DNA of 33,391 bases, from contig CALGVL010000405.1 of the NCBI GenBank assembly GCA_937930165.1, positions 1-33,391 on the forward strand. The letters are read 5' to 3'. The DNA is from an uncultured Acetobacteraceae bacterium. GTDB taxonomy: Bacteria; Pseudomonadota; Alphaproteobacteria; Acetobacterales; Acetobacteraceae. The notes under the pieces were generated by a model. That model saw nothing but the letters and a program-made list of their open reading frames with translations, did no database searches and had not been told where the DNA came from. The position numbers and the translations under genes are program-made. Below are positions 16,187 through 23,598 of the stretch, one piece after another. How positions within the stretch are numbered: the first letter of the stretch is position 1; each line of letters opens with the position of its first letter.

Positions 16187-17356
16187 ATGGATTTCGCTCT
16201 GACGCCGGAACAGGAGGCGATTCGTGAGGCGATCACCGCCATCTGCACCCGCTTCGATGATGCCTATTGGCTGAAGAGGGACAAGGAAGGCGGCTTCCCC
16301 CATGACTTTCACCGGGCGATGGCGGAGGCCGGCTATCTCGGCATCTGCATCCCCGAGGAATATGGCGGGTCCGGCCTCGGCATCACCGAAGCGGCCATCA
16401 TGATGGAAGCGATCGCCGCATCCGGCGCCGGGATGTCGGGCGCAACGGCGGTGCATCTCAACATCTTCGGCCTGAACCCGGTGGTGGTGTTCGGGACCGA
16501 GGAGCAGAAGCGGCGCATGCTGCCGCCCATCGTGCGCGGCGAGGTGAAGGCCTGCTTCGGCGTGACCGAGCCGACAACCGGTCTCGACACCACCCGGCTG
16601 AAGACGCGGGCGGAGCGGCGCGGCGACCGCTATGTCGTGAACGGGCAGAAGGTGTGGATCAGCACGGCGCAGGTGGCCGACACGATCCTGCTGCTGGCGC
16701 GCACCACCCCGATCGAGCAGTGCCGCAATCCGGCGGACGGGATCTCCCTGTTCTACACGCGCCTCGACCGCAGCGGCGCAACGACGGTGCGGGAGATCGA
16801 CAAAATGGGCCGCAAGGCTGTCGACTCCAACGAGATCTTCTTCGAGGATTTCGAGGTGCCGCTGGAGGACCGCATCGGCGAGGAAGGCAAGGGCTTCCGC
16901 TACATCCTGCACGGGCTGAACCCGGAGCGCGTGCTGATCGCCGCAGAGGCGGTTGGCATCGGCCGCGCCGCCCTGAAGCGTGCCGCCGCCTATGCCAAGG
17001 AGCGCGTGGTCTTTGGCCGGCCGATCGGCCAGAACCAGGCGGTCCAGCACCCGCTGGCGCAGGACTGGATGGCTCTGGAGGCGGCTTGGCTGATGTGCCT
17101 GAATGCCGCTTGGCGCTACGATCGAGGGCTCGACTGCGGGGCCCAGGCGAATGCGGCGAAATACCTCTCGGCCGAGGCGGGGCTAAAGGCCTGCCAGAAT
17201 GCCGTGATGACCCATGGCGGATTCGGCTATGCGCGCGAATACCATGTGGAGCGCTTCATGCGTGAGGCGATGATCCCCTGGATCGCGCCGGTCAGTCCCA
17301 ACCTGATCTGCTGCTACATCGCCGAACGGGTGCTCGGCCTGCCGAAATCCTACTGA
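16187..17356 (+). CDS. Acyl-CoA dehydrogenase family protein
   Basis: A 389-aa flavoprotein of the acyl-CoA dehydrogenase superfamily, expected to make an alpha,beta-double bond in an acyl-CoA and pass electrons to ETF. It has the usual three-part fold: N-terminal helices (1-120), beta domain with CFGVTEPTTGLDTT (123-136) and KVWISTA (155-161), and C-terminal helices with FGRPIGQNQAVQHPLA (276-291) and THGGFGYAREYHVERFMRE (342-360). The common catalytic Glu near the C-terminus is replaced by WIAPVS (365-370). Glu247 in GLNPERVL instead matches the isovaleryl-CoA dehydrogenase-type position. The start at 16187 is chosen for GGAGGAG 6 bases before it; an ATG seven codons upstream lacks such a site. 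It diverges from the dimethylformamidase-like gene. Substrate unknown. Confidence 0.88.
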   Translation: MDFALTPEQEAIREAITAICTRFDDAYWLKRDKEGGFPHDFHRAMAEAGYLGICIPEEYGGSGLGITEAAIMMEAIAASGAGMSGATAVHLNIFGLNPVVVFGTEEQKRRMLPPIVRGEVKACFGVTEPTTGLDTTRLKTRAERRGDRYVVNGQKVWISTAQVADTILLLARTTPIEQCRNPADGISLFYTRLDRSGATTVREIDKMGRKAVDSNEIFFEDFEVPLEDRIGEEGKGFRYILHGLNPERVLIAAEAVGIGRAALKRAAAYAKERVVFGRPIGQNQAVQHPLAQDWMALEAAWLMCLNAAWRYDRGLDCGAQANAAKYLSAEAGLKACQNAVMTHGGFGYAREYHVERFMREAMIPWIAPVSPNLICCYIAERVLGLPKSY

Positions 17357-17446
17357 AGGCGCGTCCGGAAGGCCGAAGCGGCTCCCTGGCTCCTTGCTGC
17401 AAGCCGCAGCCAAGTGGCCAGGCAGCCGGCATCGGCCGACCGGCCT

Positions 17447-18544
17447 TCAGCGATAGCCCGGATCCGCCAGGTTCGTCAGCGGGAAGGCGCTGTGGACGCC
17501 CGGCAGCACCACCGGTGCCGCCGGATGCAGATAGTCCGGGCCAAGCTGGCTGAAGCTGGTGACGCCAAGCAGGCCGAGAACCTCATGGATCTCGGCCTGC
17601 AGCAATTCAAGGATGCGGGTGACGCCAGCCTCACCCGCCGCCGCCAGCCCGTAGCAGTAGAGCCGGCCGAGGCCGACCAGATCTGCGCCCAAGGCCATCG
17701 CCTTCACCACGTCGCTGCCGCGGCTGAAGCCGCCATCGATCCAGATCTTCGCCCGCCCCTCGACGGCCTTCACCACCTCCGGCAGCACATCCAGCGCGCC
17801 CCGGCCATGGTCGAGCTGCCGGCCGCCATGGTTGGAGACATAGACGACCTCCACGCCATGCTCGCAGGCAATGGCGGCGTCCTCTGCGGTGGCGATGCCC
17901 TTCAGGACCAGCGGGATGCGGTGCCGGTCCTTGAAGCGCTTCACGTCATCCCAGTTGAGCGCCGCCTGGAAGGCATGGCCCATTGCACGGCTGCGCCAGG
18001 GTTTGACGAAGCGCTTCGCAATGTCGCGCTCCCGTCGGCTATAGATCGCGGTGTCCACCGTCAGGCAGAAGGCGTCGTAGCCGGCATCCACGGCGCGATT
18101 GACGATCTCATCCACCCAGGCGCCATCGCCGCGGACATAGAGCTGGAAGACCTTCGGCCCATTGCCCGCGGCCTTCGCCATCTCCTCAAGCCCCGGATGG
18201 CTGACCGAGCTGACGATGACGGGAACCCCGAAGGCCGCAGCCGCCCGCGCCGCGGGGGCGCCGCCTTCCGGGTCGAAGCTCTCCAGCCCACCGACCGGGG
18301 CCAGAGCGACCGGCAGGGTCACCCTGCGGCCCAGAAAGGGCGCCGAGCTGTCAATGGACGACACGTCCCGCAGCACGCGCGGCCGGAAGGCGACACTGTC
18401 CAGGGCCAACCGGTTGCGCAGCATGGTCGTCTCGGTCTCAGTGGCGCCGACCAGATAGTCCCAGATGTTCGGGCTGAGCTTCACCTTCGCTGCCTTGACG
18501 AATTCGTGCAGCGTAAGGAAATCGCCCTCGGTTTCGCTGAGCAT
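17447..18544 (-). CDS. FMN-dependent alpha-hydroxy-acid oxidase/dehydrogenase
   Basis: A 365-aa TIM-barrel flavoprotein of the glycolate oxidase/L-lactate dehydrogenase (LldD) family, oxidising an L-2-hydroxy acid to the 2-oxo acid. Active-site residues align with spinach glycolate oxidase: Tyr30 (WDYL), Tyr136 (FQLYV), Asp164 (TVDT), Lys215 (LKGI), His239 and Arg242 in SNHGGRQLD, plus the FMN phosphate site IDGGFSRGSD (269-278). The segment after FVKPW is short. GAGAGGAAGGGG precedes the ATG at 18544. It is the last gene of the minus-strand cluster, 18 bases after the isocitrate lyase-family gene, and converges on the acyl-CoA dehydrogenase gene. The actual hydroxy acid cannot be named from sequence. 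Confidence 0.9.
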   Translation of the reverse strand: MLSETEGDFLTLHEFVKAAKVKLSPNIWDYLVGATETETTMLRNRLALDSVAFRPRVLRDVSSIDSSAPFLGRRVTLPVALAPVGGLESFDPEGGAPAARAAAAFGVPVIVSSVSHPGLEEMAKAAGNGPKVFQLYVRGDGAWVDEIVNRAVDAGYDAFCLTVDTAIYSRRERDIAKRFVKPWRSRAMGHAFQAALNWDDVKRFKDRHRIPLVLKGIATAEDAAIACEHGVEVVYVSNHGGRQLDHGRGALDVLPEVVKAVEGRAKIWIDGGFSRGSDVVKAMALGADLVGLGRLYCYGLAAAGEAGVTRILELLQAEIHEVLGLLGVTSFSQLGPDYLHPAAPVVLPGVHSAFPLTNLADPGYR

Positions 18545-18562
18545 GGTCTGTTCCCCTTCCTC

Positions 18563-19435
18563 TCAGGCGCCGCCGAGGAAATCCCTGGTCCAGCGCTTGT
18601 AATCGGCTTCCCGCATGATACGGCTCATCAGCCCGTCCTGCGGCAATCCCGGTAGCTCGCTTGGCGGCGTGCCCTCCCGCAGCGCTTTCAGCGTGGCATA
18701 GACTGCCTGCGCTGCCGCCATGATGGGCTGGTGGCCCTGCAGCGCGATGCGCACACCGCGGGCGGCAAGGTAGTCACGATCCTTCAGCTCCGTCCCCTCG
18801 ATGCCACCGAGAATGATGGGGATGGTCGTAACCTCGGCCACCGCGTCCAGCTCAGCCCGCGTTCTGACACCCGTAAGAAAGAGCGCATCAGCACCGCTCT
18901 GCGTGTAGGCGCGGGCGCGCTCCACCGCATCGGTGATGCCATTGACCGAAACCGCGCCGGTGCGGGCGATGATGCAGAAGGAGGGATCGTCCCGCGCCGC
19001 CAGCGCAGCCTTTACCTTGCCCAGCCCTTCCTCCAGGGAGATCAGCGCCACCTTGCCCTCTCCGAAGGGACGCGGCAGGGCAGTATCCTCCAGCGTCATG
19101 GCGGCGACGCCGGCGGCTTCCAGCTCCTCCACCGTGCGCATGGCGTTCAGCGCATTGCCATAGCCATGGTCGGCATCGACCAGCAGTGGCAGCGTCCTCG
19201 CCGCGCGGCAGATACGGCGGGCCTGGTCAGCGAATTCCGAGAGGGTCAGCACGATCAGGTCCGGCGCGCCGAGCACGGTGAGCGAAGCCGTGGAGCCGGC
19301 GAACATGCCGACCTCGAAGCCCAGTTCCTCGGCAATCCGCGCCGACAGCGGATCGAAGACCGAGCCCGGATGGATGCAGGTGCTGCCGGCAAGGACGGCG
19401 CGGAAGCGCCGGCGGCGGTCGGTTATGCTGCTCAT
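18563..19435 (-). CDS. PEP mutase/isocitrate lyase-family enzyme, oxaloacetate decarboxylase-like
   Basis: A 290-aa member of the PEP mutase/isocitrate lyase superfamily. It most resembles the Pseudomonas PA4872-type oxaloacetate decarboxylase: shared phrases SVFDPLSARIAEELGF (25-40), APDLIVLTLSEF (57-68), VDADHGYGNALNAMRTVEELE (metal-binding Asp87/Asp89 region) and MTLEDTALPRPFG. His235 in QGHQP occupies the position of the characteristic active-site His of PA4872. The lyase Cys motif KKCGH is absent, so it is not an isocitrate or methylisocitrate lyase. The start at 19435 has GAGGAAACG upstream; an earlier frame to 19534 has no site. A 145-base gap separates it from the HisD-family gene, and the hydroxy-acid oxidase starts 18 bases after its stop. 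It may act on oxaloacetate or a related 2-oxo diacid. Confidence 0.85.
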   Translation of the reverse strand: MSSITDRRRRFRAVLAGSTCIHPGSVFDPLSARIAEELGFEVGMFAGSTASLTVLGAPDLIVLTLSEFADQARRICRAARTLPLLVDADHGYGNALNAMRTVEELEAAGVAAMTLEDTALPRPFGEGKVALISLEEGLGKVKAALAARDDPSFCIIARTGAVSVNGITDAVERARAYTQSGADALFLTGVRTRAELDAVAEVTTIPIILGGIEGTELKDRDYLAARGVRIALQGHQPIMAAAQAVYATLKALREGTPPSELPGLPQDGLMSRIMREADYKRWTRDFLGGA

Positions 19436-19580
19436 GGACGTTTCCTCAATCGGCCGATGGCGGCAGGCGGACTCTGTGCCATGCCTGATCGCTTTCGCGG
19501 CAGGCTTCAATCCCCTGGCGTCCTTGCACCGCATGGACAGGGAAGGCGGCGCATGGCCATGTTCCCACCTCCCTCACCTC

Positions 19581-20897
19581 CTATTCCTGCGGCGGCACGG
19601 CGGAGGCATAGGGGATATTGCGTCCGCCATACCGGCGGACGCGCACATTCGCCTGCTCCGCATGGCCCACAAAGCCCTCAAGCATGCAGAGGCGGGAGCA
19701 GGCAGCGCCGATGCGGGCACTCGCCTCATCCGTCAGCACCCGCTGGTAGGTCACGGTCTTCAGGAATTTGCCCACCCACAACCCGCCCGTATAGCGGGCC
19801 GCCCGCTGGGTCGGCAGGGTGTGGTTGGTCCCGATGACCTTGTCCCCGTAGGCAACATTGGTGCGCGGCCCAAGGAAGAGCGCGCCGTAGTTGGTCATGT
19901 TCCGCAGGAAGAAGTCATCGTCGCGCGTCATTACCTGGACATGCTCGCTGGCGATGCGGTCCGCTTCCCGGACCATCTCCTCCAGGCTGTCGCAGACGAT
20001 CACTTCGCCATAGTCGCGCCAGGCCTGACGAGCGATTCCGGCGGTCGGCAGGATGGTAAGCAAGCGCTCCACCTCCGCCATGGTCTCGCGGGCGAGTTTC
20101 TCGCTATCGGTCAGCAGGATGGCGGGACTGGTGGGGCCGTGCTCCGCCTGGCCGAGCAGATCGGTGGCGCAGATCTCGGCATCCACCGTCTCATCGGCGA
20201 TCACCAGCGTCTCGGTCGGGCCGGCGAAGAGGTCGATGCCAACCCGGCCGAAGAGCTGTCGCTTCGCCTCCGCCACGTAAGCGTTGCCGGGGCCGACGAG
20301 CATGTCCACGGCCGGGATGCTCTGCGTGCCCAGCGCCATGGCACCCACCGCCTGAACACCGCCCAGGCAGTAGATCACATCCGCGCCGGCCAGGTGCTGC
20401 GCCGCGACAATCGCTGCCGCGGGCTTGCCCTGATAAGGCGGCGCGCAGGTGACAATGCGTGGCACGCCTGCAACCTTCGCCGTGACCACCGACATATGCG
20501 CCGAGGCAACCATCGGATACTTGCCGCCGGGCACATAGCTGCCAACCGAGTTCACCGGGATGTTCTTGTGCCCCAGCACAACGCCCGGCAGCGTCTCGAC
20601 TTCGATATCCTTGAGGGCAGCCTTCTGCGCCTCCGCGAAATTCCGTACCTGCGCCTGAGCGAAGCGGATGTCCTCAAGCTCCTGCTGCGAGAGCTGGGAC
20701 AGGCACTCGCGGATCTCGGCATCGGTCAGCCGGTAATCCTGGCGGTCCCAGCCATCGAATTTCACCGAAAGCTCCCGCACCGCGGCATCGCCCCGCTCGG
20801 CGATATCCGCCAGCAGCGCCTCGACTGTCGCGCGAACCTTGGCATCGGCGGCGGCCTTGTCGGCGGCCGGGATGCTGCTCTTCAGGTATCGGACCAT
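19581..20897 (-). CDS. HisD-family dehydrogenase, HpsN-like (not biosynthetic HisD)
   Basis: A 438-aa NAD-dependent, zinc-requiring dehydrogenase of the histidinol dehydrogenase fold, expected to oxidise a primary alcohol to a carboxylate in two steps. Zinc ligands Gln250, His253, Asp352 and His412 and catalytic Glu318-His319 are present. Several phrases match sulfopropanediol dehydrogenase HpsN better than true HisD: the VRYLK start, PVNSVGSYVPGGKY, AYGDKVIGTNHTLPT and ARYTGGLWVGK. No histidine-biosynthesis genes are nearby. The start at 20897 has AGGGGAAG upstream, and the SDR gene ends 11 bases before it, so the two are co-translated neighbours. The likely substrate is a small diol or amino/hydroxy alcohol; a sulfonated one is possible but unproven. 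Automated annotation will probably call it hisD. Confidence 0.85.
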   Translation of the reverse strand: MVRYLKSSIPAADKAAADAKVRATVEALLADIAERGDAAVRELSVKFDGWDRQDYRLTDAEIRECLSQLSQQELEDIRFAQAQVRNFAEAQKAALKDIEVETLPGVVLGHKNIPVNSVGSYVPGGKYPMVASAHMSVVTAKVAGVPRIVTCAPPYQGKPAAAIVAAQHLAGADVIYCLGGVQAVGAMALGTQSIPAVDMLVGPGNAYVAEAKRQLFGRVGIDLFAGPTETLVIADETVDAEICATDLLGQAEHGPTSPAILLTDSEKLARETMAEVERLLTILPTAGIARQAWRDYGEVIVCDSLEEMVREADRIASEHVQVMTRDDDFFLRNMTNYGALFLGPRTNVAYGDKVIGTNHTLPTQRAARYTGGLWVGKFLKTVTYQRVLTDEASARIGAACSRLCMLEGFVGHAEQANVRVRRYGGRNIPYASAVPPQE

Positions 20898-20908
20898 TAC
20901 GCTTCCCC

Positions 20909-21685
20909 TTATTCCGCGGTCCAGCCGCCATCCACCACCAGCGAGGACCCGGTCATCAGCGCCGAGGCGTCGGACGCCAGGAACACCACCGCGCCCATCA
21001 GGTCCTGTACCTGGCCCAGCCGCCCGAGCTTGATCTTGGACAGCACCCAGTCCTTGAAGGCGGCATTTTCGAAGAAGGGCCTGGTCATCGGCGTCTCGAT
21101 GAAGGTCGGGCAGAGCGTATTGGCGCGGATGCCGCTGCTGGCCAGGTCGAGCGCCATGGCCTTGGTCCAGCCCTCCATCGCCCATTTCGAGGCGCAGTAG
21201 ACGCTGCGATTCGGCCCGCCGACATGCCCCATTTGCGACGAGACATTGATGATGGAGCCGGCAACCCCCTCCTCCAGCATCCTCTGCGCGACCGCCTGCG
21301 CAGCGAAGAAGCAGCCACGGAGATTGAGGCCCATCACCGCGTCGAAATCTTCCGGCCGGACCTCGGTGAAGCTGGCTGGCCGGTTGGTGCCGGCGTTGTT
21401 GACGAAGACATGGAAGGCCGGACGAACCGCAATGACGCGCCGCACCGCGGCGATATCGGCCACATCCAGCGTCAGGGCCTCGGCCTGGCCACCAGCCTCC
21501 CGGATGGCGGCCGCCGCGGCCTCGATCTCGGAGGTGCTGCGGGCGGCAAGGGTCACGGTGGCCCCTGCCCCAGCCAGCGCCGCCGCGGCAGCCAGCCCGA
21601 TTCCCCGCCCGGCGCCCGTCACCAGGGCCCTCCGCCCGTCCAACCGGAAGCTGGGCGTCTGCGGCAGGGTCAGCGGCTCGGGCAT
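20909..21685 (-). CDS. SDR family oxidoreductase (cluster gene)
   Basis: A 258-aa classical short-chain dehydrogenase/reductase. The Rossmann motif TGAGRGIG is at 23-30, NNAG at 96-99, and catalytic Ser149-150, Tyr163 and Lys167 in YCASK. A C-terminal SSLVVDGGW ending is typical of the family. An Arg after the second beta strand (AARS, 47-50) hints at NADP use, though this is a soft indicator. The ATG at 21685 has only a weak ribosome site. The DapA-family gene ends 61 bases upstream and the HisD-family gene starts 11 bases downstream. An SDR beside an HpsN-like dehydrogenase suggests the two oxidise different hydroxyls, or different stereoisomers, of one substrate. Family call firm, substrate unknown. 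Confidence 0.88.
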   Translation of the reverse strand: MPEPLTLPQTPSFRLDGRRALVTGAGRGIGLAAAAALAGAGATVTLAARSTSEIEAAAAAIREAGGQAEALTLDVADIAAVRRVIAVRPAFHVFVNNAGTNRPASFTEVRPEDFDAVMGLNLRGCFFAAQAVAQRMLEEGVAGSIINVSSQMGHVGGPNRSVYCASKWAMEGWTKAMALDLASSGIRANTLCPTFIETPMTRPFFENAAFKDWVLSKIKLGRLGQVQDLMGAVVFLASDASALMTGSSLVVDGGWTAE

Positions 21686-21746
21686 GGGTGGAATCCGTGT
21701 GGTGGAGGGAACAGGCTAATGGCTTCCCCGCCCCTCGCCCATCCCC

Positions 21747-22631
21747 TCAGGCCAGGCCGCGCAGCGCCTGCAGCGCCTCGGCCACTGCCTGCCGCCCTGC
21801 TTCCGAGAGCGGCGGCTGCGGCGGCAGGGGATCGCCCACGGCAAAACCCTGGAGCTGCAACGCACCCTTGATGCAGGCAGCAAGGGAATGCGCGGCAAAC
21901 AGCTCGTTCAGCCGCCAGAGCGGCCGTTGCAGCGCCATCGCCTCCTCCCAGCGGCCTGCCTTGCAGAGTTCGTAGAGCCGCACGCTCTCCCGCGGGATGG
22001 CGCAGGCGGGGCCGGCCATCCAGCCGACGCCGCCGATCAGCATGACTGCCGCTGGAATATGCGCGGAGGCGGCGAAGACCTGCATCCGCCCCTCGGTCCG
22101 GTTGAGGATGGAGAGGAGTCTGCCGGTATTGCTGGACGCATCCTTGATGTAGCCGATGCGCGGATGCCGCGAGAGCGCCTCGATCGCCGGCAGCGACAGG
22201 TCGGAACGCTGGAACATCGGATTGGTATAGAGCACGACCGGCCGGTCCGCCGCATCGGCGATGGCCCGGAAATAGGCGATCACGCCGGCTTCCGGCACCG
22301 GGAAATAGGCTTCGAGGATGGCCAGGATGCCGTCGGCACCGATCGCGGCATAGTCCCGCGCCTGCCGGACCGCATCGGCGATGGTGGTCGCGGCGACGCC
22401 GGCCACGACCGGCACCCGGCCGGCGGCCTGCTGCACCACCACCTCGACGATCCGGCGGCGCTGCGCGGCATCGAGATAGGCGAACTCCCCAGTGCTGCCG
22501 AGCGGCGTCAGCCCATGCACGCCGCTGGCGATCAGGTGATCCACCAGGCGCCGCAACTCGGCCTCGATCACCGTACCGTCGGGGGCGATGGGGGAGACGA
22601 GATAGGGAAAGACGCCGTGGAAGCCGCTCAT
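21747..22631 (-). CDS. Dihydrodipicolinate synthase (DapA)-family aldolase/lyase
   Basis: A 294-aa class I (Schiff-base) TIM-barrel aldolase of the DapA/NanA family. The oxo-acid carboxylate loop GSTGE is at 45-49, catalytic Tyr135 in VLYTNP and Schiff-base Lys163 in YIKDAS. These residues define the family but not the substrate; relatives include dihydrodipicolinate synthase, N-acetylneuraminate lyase, KDG aldolase and 5-dehydro-4-deoxyglucarate dehydratase. Catabolic neighbours argue against lysine synthesis. The start at 22631 has a weak ribosome site, and a strong 10-bp hairpin lies about 37 bases upstream in the leader. It is the first gene of the five-gene minus-strand cluster and diverges from a second SDR. 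Confidence 0.87.
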   Translation of the reverse strand: MSGFHGVFPYLVSPIAPDGTVIEAELRRLVDHLIASGVHGLTPLGSTGEFAYLDAAQRRRIVEVVVQQAAGRVPVVAGVAATTIADAVRQARDYAAIGADGILAILEAYFPVPEAGVIAYFRAIADAADRPVVLYTNPMFQRSDLSLPAIEALSRHPRIGYIKDASSNTGRLLSILNRTEGRMQVFAASAHIPAAVMLIGGVGWMAGPACAIPRESVRLYELCKAGRWEEAMALQRPLWRLNELFAAHSLAACIKGALQLQGFAVGDPLPPQPPLSEAGRQAVAEALQALRGLA

Positions 22632-22667
22632 GCCCGTGACTGTAACCGTCCCGGCGGGCCGGTCCAG

Positions 22668-22695
22668 GGGGCGGCCGCAGGCCGCCGGCCGCCCC
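22668..22695. promoter_or_regulatory. 10-bp GC inverted repeat in the divergent region
   Basis: GGGGCGGCCG-N8-CGGCCGCCCC is a perfect inverted repeat between the DapA-family and SDR genes. It would form a stable hairpin in the leader of the minus-strand cluster mRNA, or it could be a regulator site. No regulator gene is in view. Confidence 0.4.
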
Positions 22696-22745
22696 TATCC
22701 TGGCAGCCTCTCCATGCCGAAGGGAGCGGCCGCGGCCTCCCGCGC

Positions 22746-22775
22746 TTGACGTGGCGCGACCGGGCTGCGGACAAT
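22746..22775 (+). promoter_or_regulatory. Candidate sigma-70 promoter of second SDR
   Basis: TTGACG (22746-22751), an 18-base spacer and GACAAT (22770-22775) match consensus in 5 and 4 of 6 positions. The predicted start is about 25 bases before the ATG at 22807. Confidence 0.5.
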
Positions 22776-22806
22776 CCGCCGAACCGATCGGGAGTATCGC
22801 TGAATC

Positions 22807-23598
22807 ATGCCATCCTCATCGCTTTTCGATCTGACCGGCAAGGTCGCCATCGTTACTGGCGGCTCACGCGGCATCGGCCGCGCCATCTGCGAGCGCCTGG
22901 CCGAGCACGGCGCCAGGGTCGTCGTCTCCTCCCGCAAGCTCGACGCTTGCCAGCAGGTGGTGGACGGCATCGCCGCCAAGGGCGGCGAGGCCGTGGCCGT
23001 CGCCTGCAACATCGGCCGCAAGCCGGAGCTTCAGGCGCTGGTGGATGAGACCATCCGCCGCTGGGGCGGAGTGGACATCCTGGTCTGCAATGCCGCCATC
23101 AACCCGCATTTCGGCCCGGCCATGACCATGCCGGACGAGATCTTCGACAAGATGATGGCAACTAATGTGAAATCGAACATGTGGCTCAGCCACATGTGCA
23201 TCCCGAGCATGGAGGCGCGGGGCGGCGGATCGATCATCATCATCTCCTCGATCGGCGGCTATCGCGGCTCCACCGTGCTCGGCGCCTATGCCATCACCAA
23301 GGCGGCGGACCTGCAACTGGCGCGCAACCTGGCGGTGGAATGGGGGCCGAAGAACATCCGGGCCAACTGCATCTCGCCCGGCCTGATCCGCACCGACTTC
23401 GCCCGCGCGCTGTGGGAGAACCCCACGATCTATCAGAAGCGCACCAAGGACACGCCGCTGAAGCGGATCGGCGAGCCGGACGAGATCGCCGGCGCCGCCG
23501 TGTTCCTCGCCTCCCCCGCCGGCAGTTTCATGACCGGGCAGAGCATCGTGATCGATGGCGGGGTCCTGGCCGGCGCGCCGGTCAGCCCCGACGACTGA
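22807..23598 (+). CDS. SDR family oxidoreductase (divergent)
   Basis: A 263-aa short-chain dehydrogenase of the DHRS4/FabG-like type. Motifs: TGGSRGIG (17-24), the NNAG equivalent altered to CNAA (94-97), Ser147-148, Tyr161 and Lys165 in YAITK, and the PGLIRTDFA segment after the active site. SSRK after the second beta strand suggests NADP(H). The ATG at 22807 lies 12 bases after GGGAG, a somewhat long spacing. It faces away from the five-gene cluster and shares its control region, so joint regulation is plausible. It is distinct from the SDR at 20909-21685, and its substrate is unknown. Confidence 0.87.
   Translation: MPSSSLFDLTGKVAIVTGGSRGIGRAICERLAEHGARVVVSSRKLDACQQVVDGIAAKGGEAVAVACNIGRKPELQALVDETIRRWGGVDILVCNAAINPHFGPAMTMPDEIFDKMMATNVKSNMWLSHMCIPSMEARGGGSIIIISSIGGYRGSTVLGAYAITKAADLQLARNLAVEWGPKNIRANCISPGLIRTDFARALWENPTIYQKRTKDTPLKRIGEPDEIAGAAVFLASPAGSFMTGQSIVIDGGVLAGAPVSPDD

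Noticed and set aside
19466..19481. Sigma-54-like TGGCAC-N6-CGCC before the oxaloacetate decarboxylase-like gene
   Set aside because: The GG and GC bases fit the -24/-12 spacing, but the -12 half lacks TTGC. Such matches are frequent by chance in GC-rich DNA, and no sigma-54 activator is nearby.
19581..20897. Calling this gene hisD (histidine biosynthesis)
   Set aside because: No other histidine genes are nearby, and sequence phrases fit HpsN-type paralogues better, although catalytic residues alone would allow HisD.
21747..22631. Calling the DapA-family gene dapA (lysine biosynthesis)
   Set aside because: Catalytic Tyr and Lys define the superfamily only, and the neighbours are catabolic.
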